Shown here: one piece after another, positions 15,397 to 20,852 of the stretch
How positions within the stretch are numbered: position 1 is the first letter of the stretch
Layout: every line of letters begins with the position of its first letter
DNA from: Novosphingobium sp. 9U
GTDB taxonomy: Bacteria; Pseudomonadota; Alphaproteobacteria; Sphingomonadales; Sphingomonadaceae
NCBI RefSeq assembly: GCF_902506425.1
Contig: NZ_LR732482.1
Location: forward strand, 1 to 20,852
Length of the DNA stretch: 20,852 nt
Reading direction: 5' to 3'
The notes under the pieces: generated by a model
What the model saw: only the letters and a program-made list of their open reading frames with translations
What the model was told of the DNA's origin: nothing
The model's database searches: none
Made by a program: the position numbers and the translations under genes

Positions 15397-16440
15397 ATGT
15401 CTGGAGTTTATCCTACCCACGATGTGATGGCGCTTACTGTCCAACTGCTGAGCGTTTATCTCGCCAGCAACGCCGTCGCTCCCGAAGATCTCGCCGGGCT
15501 TATACAGTCCACCCGCAACGCGCTCGGCGCAGAGCAGGCGGAGGCTCTACCAGAAGCGGAGGCCGTTACGCCGGCAGTCTCGGTGCGCAAAAGCCTTGCC
15601 TCGCCCGAGCACATCCTCAGCCTCATCGACGGCAAGCCATATAAAACGCTGAAGCGGCACCTGATGAGCCATGGGCTGACGCCGGACGCCTATCGTGAAC
15701 AATATGGTCTTCCCTCTAGCTACCCAATGGTGGCGCCGGCTTATGCCGAGCACCGCCGTGGTATCGCACAGAAAAGCGGCCTGGGAATGCGCAAGAGCGC
15801 GTCCGAGCCAAGTCCGAACTCCAATGTCGATCAGCTTGATCGCGAAGACGTGGGTGATGGTCAGGAGGGTTCGCTGGCTCAAGTCTCCGCACGGGAAAGT
15901 GAGCAGCTAGGCTCACAACTCGCTCAGGATGGCGCCGACACTCGCGCAGCTGAGAGCGACGTTGCGGGTGAAGTAGCTGGCACCACTCCAGTTGCAGATT
16001 CTACTCCGGCTGCTGAGGCACACGACCGGACGGAGCCCTCAAGCTCTACCTCTGCCGAGAGTTCGAAGGGCGACGCGGCCACAGGTGTCGAGAAGCGGGC
16101 CAAGTCTGCATTAGCAAAGCGCTCTACGAAAGCCGCTACGAAGGCATCTGGAGCGAGGCGCGGCAAAGCGAAGGCTCAGGCGCCAAAGAGCGCCGAAGTC
16201 ACTGCTGAGACCACTCCTGCGCCGAGTTCGTATGCTGATGTGCCCGGTGTCGATGCGTCCGCAAAGAAGCCGAAGCGCCGCTCCAAATTAGGTTTGTTCA
16301 AGGACTCTGAGTCGAACGCAGAAGTCGCTACGAACGGTGACGCTACGCCTGCCAAGCGCAAGCCCATCAAGCGCATGGCTCGTAACGCCGACGCATCGGT
16401 GGATGCGCAGCCTGAGGGCGCAAATGGTGCAGGCGAGTAG
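15397..16440 (+). CDS. Ros/MucR-family transcriptional regulator with long histone-H1-like C-terminal tail
   Basis: A 347-residue protein. Residues 1-132 are a complete MucR core: LTVQLLSVYLASNAVAPEDL, AGLIQSTRNAL, TPAVSVRKSLASPEHILSLI, DGKPYKTLKRHLMSHGL, TPDAYREQYGLPSSYPMVAP and AYAEHRRGIAQKSGLG. The first zinc-ligand Cys of the Ros-type finger is replaced (ILSLIDGK instead of ICLEDGK), as in some MucR relatives. The family silences genes by binding AT-rich DNA and, in Caulobacter, works together with CtrA and SciP. Residues 133-347 are exceptional: an acidic Ser/Ala part (138-230), then Lys/Arg/Ala-rich blocks (KRAKSALAKRSTKAATKA; KKPKRRSKLG; KRKPIKRMARN). Typical members have about 140-180 residues. 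Start supported by AAAGGGG seven bases upstream. Confidence 0.9.
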   Translation: MSGVYPTHDVMALTVQLLSVYLASNAVAPEDLAGLIQSTRNALGAEQAEALPEAEAVTPAVSVRKSLASPEHILSLIDGKPYKTLKRHLMSHGLTPDAYREQYGLPSSYPMVAPAYAEHRRGIAQKSGLGMRKSASEPSPNSNVDQLDREDVGDGQEGSLAQVSARESEQLGSQLAQDGADTRAAESDVAGEVAGTTPVADSTPAAEAHDRTEPSSSTSAESSKGDAATGVEKRAKSALAKRSTKAATKASGARRGKAKAQAPKSAEVTAETTPAPSSYADVPGVDASAKKPKRRSKLGLFKDSESNAEVATNGDATPAKRKPIKRMARNADASVDAQPEGANGAGE

Positions 16441-16800
16441 CGACACCTGCGAGCCCGGAGGTGGGCGGATCGCCCAACAAAAGGCACTCTCTGTTCCACG
16501 CCTATCGTCAGGTACGATGAGCGGGAGTGGCCCTTCGGGTTGCTTGCGGCGGCTCGCTTGCGCGCCAACGCCTGTCACTCGACAGCGAGAGTGGCACGCT
16601 ACACAAGTCGCAGAGCGCATGGCGTGTGCCGTCCTTGCTCCGGCAGATCGATGCCGTAGAGGGTTTATGTCGACCAAGAAAGCACAGGAGTGACACCACG
16701 CTACAATAGCCCTTGTTGCTCGCGCGCCCAACAAGCCACAAGCGTGGCCTGCGGACAAAATGTGGAAAGGTTGTGAGTTCTTGCGAATGCAGGATCACCG
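16441..16800. other. stretch without a recognisable gene
   Basis: GGGCG-GAT-CGCCC just after the MucR stop (about 16463-16475) is a short 5-bp hairpin that might be a weak terminator. Otherwise only short frames without family resemblance. Confidence 0.3.
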
Positions 16801-16917
16801 ATGATGCACACGGCGAAGTTCAATCGTTACCGCGCCGCTGGCAGTCGGCTTGCCCGTGCCTTTCGCTCGCGCAAGATACTGAGGAGCATGGCAGCGGCGT
16901 CGCTGGCAGCGGCCTAA
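16801..16917 (+). CDS. possible 38-residue basic ORF
   Basis: The ATG at 16801 has AGGAT about six bases upstream. The product (MMHTAKFNRYRAAGSRLARA, then FRSRKILRSMAAASLAAA) is very basic, with an Ala-rich end. It resembles no family I know and could be chance. Confidence 0.2.
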   Translation: MMHTAKFNRYRAAGSRLARAFRSRKILRSMAAASLAAA

Positions 16918-16928
16918 CCGGCAACTCC

Positions 16929-17279
16929 TCAAGTTAGATTAATGGTCAGCGGTAATTCACCGATCGTGGATGCTAACGCCGGGGGAGGGGATGCAACCCA
17001 AATATCCTCCCCGACGTGGAGCTTTACCTTACTAATCCGGCTCGCTCCGGCCCAAGGGCTACCTGAGGTCATGCGAGCGAATGCGGCAGCGCGGGCAGCC
17101 TCGTCGGACCACAGAACTATAGCAAGGAAAGCGCCGCTCTCGTCTCGGATCAGGCACGAACCTAATGAGCCGAGAGCGCGGAGCTCGCATGTGGCTTCGC
17201 GCCCTGACTGGCGGAAGGCGTCCTCAAGCGCTTGCTAAACTTGCCAGCGGTAGATGACAATAAAAGGGACGAGGCGCAC
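16929..17279 (-). pseudogene. antibiotic biosynthesis monooxygenase (ABM)-like protein with an internal amber stop
   Basis: From a GTG at 17279, with AGAGAG just upstream, the frame reads MRLVPFIVIYRWQV, a TAG (17235-17237), then QALEDAFRQSGREATCELRA, LGSLGSCLIRDESGAFLAIV and LWSDEAARAAAFARM, ending at a TGA at 16929-16931. The order of a first strand VIYRWxV, a helix with LEDAFR, GSLGSxLxRDxxGxFxAIxxW and then DEAARAAAFA matches the small dimeric alpha+beta-barrel of ABM-type proteins. Only one lesion is visible, the TAG replacing a codon that is commonly Lys in such a position, so decay is recent or the gene is read through. The last 35 residues are not recognised. Confidence 0.5.
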
Positions 17280-17295
17280 TCTCTGAGTCACCGTC

Positions 17296-17597
17296 ATGCA
17301 TCTCGAGGAGATCGCCTTCCACGTCGCGCCCGGGGCGCATGCGGTCCTTCTACTCGATCAGCCCGAATGGCACGGATCGGCCGAACCGGTCGTGCCTCCC
17401 AACATCACGCTGATGCCGCTGCCGCCGAGGTGTCGGGAGCTCACCCGGTCGAGAACGTGTGGCAGTTCATGCGCGAAAACTGGTTGTCGAACCGCATCTT
17501 CAAATCCTACGACGACATCGTCGACCACTGCTGCTTCGCCTGGAACAGGCTCGTCGATCAGCCATGGCGGATGATGTCCCTCGGCCTGCACCAATAG
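17296..17597 (+). pseudogene. IS630-family transposase C-terminal remnant
   Basis: Reads HLEEIAFHVAPGAHAVLLLD (with the second catalytic Asp), WHGSAEPVVPPNITLMPLPP and REL. After the loss of one A near 17442 the frame continues as HPVENVWQFMRENWLSNRIF, KSYDDIVDHCCFAWNRLVDQ, PWRMMSLGLHQ and a TAG at 17595. ELNPVENxWQFMRxNWLSN is the signature around the catalytic Glu of alphaproteobacterial IS630 elements. The N-terminal half is absent. It may or may not come from the same kind of element as the N-terminal fragment at 7.8-8.1 kb. Confidence 0.85.
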
Positions 17598-18280
17598 GCT
17601 CATGGGTTCTGATAAGTGCGCGTTGGTATAAATGCGACTGGCCGCAGGTCGTCTATGGGGTCGACCGAAGCGATACGTGCCCGGGCGAGAGCAGGGGTCC
17701 TCCACGCGCAAGGCAGCTACCGGCAGTGGGGAGATGGTCCGAGCGCTCGTGCCTGGTTCAACATCTTTCAGATCGGCTCTGGCAAGGCGTGCAAGCACAT
17801 GGCTGCTATAATTGCATACGTGATCCGACCATGTCCGCGTGCCCGACGGCACCGTACCGATACAAAAATGGCGCCTCCCCCACGACCGTCTCGTGAAAGG
17901 CCACGGCCATTCACAAACCTTCTCGGCCGCATCGAGAAGCCGCTCCCATCGACGATTGTCCTGGCCATGAGCAGCCAATCATTGGCGCGTCAGAAGAACA
18001 AGCCGGAGAACGGTCTGCTCAATGCAACCACCAAATTTTGACGTGGGCAGTATCTACCCAAGACTTGGGCAAAATCTGAGGCATAAAGCTTACGATCTCT
18101 GTAATCTCACGTTCAGCTTGCACACCTTAGTGGCCGGCATGGCTGGTAAAGGGTGTCACCGCCGCTCACTTCACGGGAGCGGATGCCGAAGCGTTCCCGA
18201 GGATCCTTCGTTGCATTTCTCGAAAATAGAAACGGTTCCGCATCTTGTCTGGGCTAATGCACATTTGGTCGAAACGTGCG
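17598..18280. other. stretch without a recognisable gene
   Basis: Rightward frames are open at 17616-18041 (141 codons) and 18022-18288 (88 codons). Both lack ribosome sites and a known family, and the leftward strand over the first is open too, as is common in GC-rich decayed DNA. Probably old transposon or passenger sequence. Confidence 0.35.
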
Positions 18281-18393
18281 TTGGTTAATACGTTAATAAT
18301 CTTCTACGGAATGATTGGTGCAGAATGATGGGCCAGTAGGCTTGTCATGGTGGGATGCCAGCGACGACACTGCTGGTGATTTGAGGGATGGTC
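18281..18393 (+). promoter_or_regulatory. upstream region of paralogue B with TTGGTTAAT and repeated GTTAATA
   Basis: TTGGTTAA at 18281-18288 lies 113 bases before the chosen start. GTTAATA occurs at 18284-18290 and again at 18292-18298, eight bases apart. GAGGG at 18383-18387 is the ribosome site and fits the ATG at 18394 (six bases away) rather than the ATG at 18388. Confidence 0.45.
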
Positions 18394-20280
18394 ATGGCAG
18401 TTTCAAGCAAGTCGGTGGGAAACGAGATTTTCCTGCAGGGTAAGTTTCTAGCGATTGGCGTGAATAGCTCGGGCGATATCGGGACTCGGTATTCGGCCCC
18501 AGCTGGTATTGAGCATGATCTCACCTATCGTCGGGTTGGCCTATTGGCCGACACTGATGGTTTTGGAACTGGTGAAGCTGCCATGCGCGACGCTGTTGTT
18601 CGTGGCGCGCCGCTAGAGGGCTTCAATATCGGTTATAGGACTGGCGGTAAAACCTATATTCAGTCCAATCAAGAGCTGGCTGGTCTTACAGAAATCGCTG
18701 GCGACGAAAACAACAGCTCCACGTCTTCGGTAGGCCAGGCAAATTGGGAAGGTCGAACCACCGAAAATCTGGCCGTTGATCAAAAGATCTCGCTAGGTGA
18801 GAATGATAAGTTTATTCGGTTTGAAATCAAGCTGACGAACAATTCAAACTCTGCTATGGATGATCTGCGCTATATGCGCACGGTCGACCCGGATCTCGCC
18901 TCTGAAAGTTATTCCACTGTTAATACCATTGTAAAGCAAGGTGCTGGAGGTGCGCTTGTTACAGCTGGGGCTACTTCTTCAAGCAACCCGATGTTTCTGT
19001 ACTCGACCGATGCTCGCGCTATCGTGACAAGCTATGGGTTCATTAACGAAAATCCTTATGACGCGGCGGTTGCCACTCGGCAGGGTGTGGGTACCGTAAC
19101 TAAGACGGATATGTCACTCAACCTGAACTTCATCCTGGGATCTCTCGATCCGGGGAAGTCGACAACCGTCGTCTTCTATATGGGTGTGACTGACGACCTG
19201 GACGCGACGGTTGCGAAAATCGATGCGCTCGGCAATGAGCCGCGACCGACGCCGACTAACACCGCTCCCAATGCGATTGATGACGCGTTGACAATTATAG
19301 CTGGTGAGACCGGCCAAGGTAACGTCCTTACAAACGACAGGGACGCAGAAAAGGATACGCTCACGGCAACGCTAAAAGCCGGGCCGGAGCACGGTGTGGT
19401 CACCCTCAAAGCTGATGGTAGCTATGTCTACAAGGCCGATGCTGGCTATATTGGCGCGGACAGCTTCATCTACATTGCCTCGGATGGCAAGGTGTCAGAT
19501 GTCGCTAAGGTTGCGATTACCGTTGCGCCGCCGCCGGTAACCTCTCCTGGGCTGCCCAATTCGCCTCTGCTTCCGCGCGGCACGATAAATGGCTCGGCTT
19601 CCACATCCGACGAGTTGGTCGGTTCAACGCAGCACAACAGCTTCTACTTCAACCTAGACGTCATGTCCGGCGACGATAGGATCGTCAATTTTGGCAACGA
19701 TGATATCCTTGTCACGAAGGGTGCGTTGTACGACGGTAACGGTGATGGTGTAATTAGAATGGGCTCAAGGCTCAAGCTTGATGCCACAGGCGTCTCTGGC
19801 TCAGTCGCTATTTCTGGCCTATCGAGCCTACGTTTTCTAGGCACCGACGCCACCGGCCTTTCTGTTTATGCCGATGCCTCTAGTAAGCTGAAGCACTCAA
19901 TTGAAGGCAGCATTGCTAACGATGTGCTTAGCGGCGACGTGGCTGATCTCGTGAAGGACACTTTTTTCTTCGATACAGCGCTTGATATCAATTTAGGCAA
20001 TGACCGAATTGAGAACTTTGGTTCAAACGACGTGCTGGTTACCACTAGTGCACTTGCAACAACCTCTCTGGGCAGAGGAGGGATTGTCAAGCTAGTCGGC
20101 GGGTCAGGGAATGCCACTGACACGATGACTCCGGGAGAGGCCGGCAGCATCGACCTGAATGGTATTGATGGCCGTGCGGTGCAACATCTCGATTTTGATG
20201 GGTCAGTAGTGCGCGGCGATGTTACCTACTATTTATACAGCCTTGCTGAAGCGCAGCAAACGAATTTAATAACAGTGTGA
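18394..20280 (+). CDS. large secreted-type protein with Ig-like domain and duplicated C-terminal module, paralogue B
   Basis: A 628-residue paralogue of the leftward protein at 10435-12333, alignable over its whole length with only short gaps. I chose the ATG at 18394 because MAVSSKSVGNEIFLQGK then aligns exactly with MTISTKMVNNEVFLQGK of paralogue A and the GAGGG is correctly spaced. It has the same layout: unrecognised beta-rich N-terminal domain (NSSGDIGTRYSAPAG, LRYMRTVDPDLA), bacterial Ig-like domain (NTAPNAIDDA, LTNDRDAEKDTL, HGVVTLKADGSYVYKA, GADSFIYIASDG), linker GLPNSPLLPRG, and two modules (NSFYFNLDVMSGDDRIVNFG; DTFFFDTALDINLGNDRIEN, each followed by DILVT or DVLVT). No Sec signal peptide. 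Probably exported by a type I-like route. It has only a short stretch before the IS110 remnant on its right. Confidence 0.82.
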   Translation: MAVSSKSVGNEIFLQGKFLAIGVNSSGDIGTRYSAPAGIEHDLTYRRVGLLADTDGFGTGEAAMRDAVVRGAPLEGFNIGYRTGGKTYIQSNQELAGLTEIAGDENNSSTSSVGQANWEGRTTENLAVDQKISLGENDKFIRFEIKLTNNSNSAMDDLRYMRTVDPDLASESYSTVNTIVKQGAGGALVTAGATSSSNPMFLYSTDARAIVTSYGFINENPYDAAVATRQGVGTVTKTDMSLNLNFILGSLDPGKSTTVVFYMGVTDDLDATVAKIDALGNEPRPTPTNTAPNAIDDALTIIAGETGQGNVLTNDRDAEKDTLTATLKAGPEHGVVTLKADGSYVYKADAGYIGADSFIYIASDGKVSDVAKVAITVAPPPVTSPGLPNSPLLPRGTINGSASTSDELVGSTQHNSFYFNLDVMSGDDRIVNFGNDDILVTKGALYDGNGDGVIRMGSRLKLDATGVSGSVAISGLSSLRFLGTDATGLSVYADASSKLKHSIEGSIANDVLSGDVADLVKDTFFFDTALDINLGNDRIENFGSNDVLVTTSALATTSLGRGGIVKLVGGSGNATDTMTPGEAGSIDLNGIDGRAVQHLDFDGSVVRGDVTYYLYSLAEAQQTNLITV

Positions 20281-20369
20281 GTTGGTCTCGCACCGAATAG
20301 CGCGAACCGTAAGCTTGTCTGAGGGCTGAGCAGTTGGACATCTAAGAAATTTACGCCTTGTTGGAGATG

Positions 20370-20466
20370 TGACAGACCCCGACCGCCGGTCCTTCCGCTT
20401 GTCGAGCGCTGTGACGCTGCAGCTGTTCTTGCCTAGATCGACGCCAACCATCACTACTACGGTCAT
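20370..20466 (-). pseudogene. IS110-family transposase N-terminal remnant
   Basis: From the ATG at 20466 leftwards: MTVVVMVGVDLGKNSCSV and TALDKRK. VGVDLGKNxCSV is the start of IS110-family DEDD (RuvC-like) transposases, with the first catalytic Asp in VDLGK. After about 27 residues the likeness stops, and the frame runs into unrelated sequence ahead of the end of paralogue B. The rest of the transposase, including the Ser-containing C-terminal domain, is absent. Confidence 0.75.
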
Positions 20467-20769
20467 GGCCGGCCCCTTTCTGCTAGCACCGGCATCATAT
20501 CCGATGTCGGAAGATTGGGGCGGGCCATTCCGTAGACCGACATTGCTCATGCGATCGCCCCTGAAGGACAATTTGCCGTAGGGCGACCGTACAGACTGAC
20601 GTGATGTAGTGGACGGCCCCTGCACGAGCGTAGCTGTGCAATGATGCGGCCCTTGAGCCACGTCTAGGAGTCGGCCCCCATGCAGCAGGATGTCGACACC
20701 CTCGACGTCAATCGTACGCATCCGGTAGCGGCCGCGGTCGAAATGTAGCGCGGACGAGCGTGCCTTGCG
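20467..20769 (-). other. leader of the IS110 remnant, possibly including its left end
   Basis: No separate gene is supported, although the IS110 frame stays open upstream to an ATG at 20721. CCGATGTCGG (about 20500-20509) is a short palindrome close to the transposase start. In IS110-group elements the non-coding region before the transposase encodes the bridge RNA, so a remnant of it may lie here; I cannot identify target or donor loops by eye. Confidence 0.3.
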
Positions 20770-20852
20770 TTAGGCTCGGTGGAGGAATGCCTCGAAGCCT
20801 TCTTCAGCCAACGCGCGTCGGAAGGCTGCATCGGCGTCGCGATCGGTTTCGA
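20770..20852 (-). CDS. C-terminal end of an unidentified gene cut by the window edge
   Basis: The leftward frame entering from the right edge reads ETDRDADAAFRRALAEEGF, EAFLHRA and a TAA at 20770-20772. The amphipathic helical composition looks like real coding sequence, but 27 residues are too few to name a family. Confidence 0.3.
   Translation of the reverse strand, partial: ETDRDADAAFRRALAEEGFEAFLHRA

Noticed and set aside
17358..17978. 206-codon leftward frame over the IS630 remnant
   Set aside because: Antisense to the IS630 tail, and unrelated to any family I know.
17616..18041. 141-codon rightward frame (MRVGINATGRRSS...)
   Set aside because: I looked for likeness to IS5-type or phage proteins (RQWGDGPSARAWFNIF) but could not sustain it. 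No ribosome site. Left as unassigned decayed DNA.
1..20852. CRISPR arrays, tRNA or rRNA genes, iteron-type origins
   Set aside because: No regularly spaced repeats, tRNA-like cloverleaf or rRNA-like blocks were found by eye; a tRNAscan/Infernal run would settle this.

Overview
The window looks like an accessory region (plasmid or genomic island) of an alphaproteobacterium, most likely a sphingomonad. Evidence: a SciP-type (DUF1153) protein and a Ros/MucR-type regulator, PilZ and GGDEF sequences, GC-rich codon use, and a typical alphaproteobacterial mix of insertion sequences (IS3, IS5, IS630, IS701 and IS110 types). No rRNA, tRNA, CRISPR array, replication initiator or partition gene could be found. 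About half of the sequence is decayed DNA: truncated or frameshifted transposases and broken genes with islands of intact genes between them.

Layout. 1-900: IS3 remnant, broken diguanylate cyclase (GGDEF), remnant of an SRAP-like protein. 1.2-3.0 kb: small exported PepSY-like protein (-), small zinc-ribbon protein (+), two tandem PilZ proteins (-) with a strong hairpin between them. 3.47-3.78 kb: SciP-like regulator (+). 4.1-4.3 kb: tail of an IS5-type transposase. 4.4-6.9 kb: divergent pair of a winged-helix protein (-) and a complete tyrosine recombinase (+). 7.3-8.1 kb: second broken GGDEF and an IS630-type N-terminus. 8.3-10.1 kb: 596-residue secreted-type protein combining calcium-binding-like segments with a beta-propeller-like centre. 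10.4-12.3 kb (-) and 18.4-20.3 kb (+): two paralogous proteins of about 630 residues with a bacterial Ig-like domain and a duplicated C-terminal module. Between these paralogues lie a dead IS701 element with recognisable terminal repeats, a small Cys/His protein, a truncated second copy of the recombinase, a MucR-like regulator with an unusual histone-H1-like tail, a broken ABM-type monooxygenase and an IS630 transposase tail. The right edge holds an IS110 N-terminal fragment.

How it may fit together (inference). The intact genes fall into two groups: regulators tied to the alphaproteobacterial swarmer/G1 programme (SciP-like, MucR-like, PilZ receptors of c-di-GMP) and large non-Sec surface or secreted proteins. 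All three large secreted-type genes carry the same 8-mer TTGGTTAA 60-115 bases before the start. It resembles the reverse complement of the CtrA half-site TTAACCAT, and related TTAAC boxes lie before the SciP-like gene and others. The most interesting hypothesis is a mobile surface-protein module wired into the host CtrA/SciP/MucR circuit. Both local diguanylate cyclases are broken while both PilZ receptors look intact, so any c-di-GMP signal must come from elsewhere in the genome.
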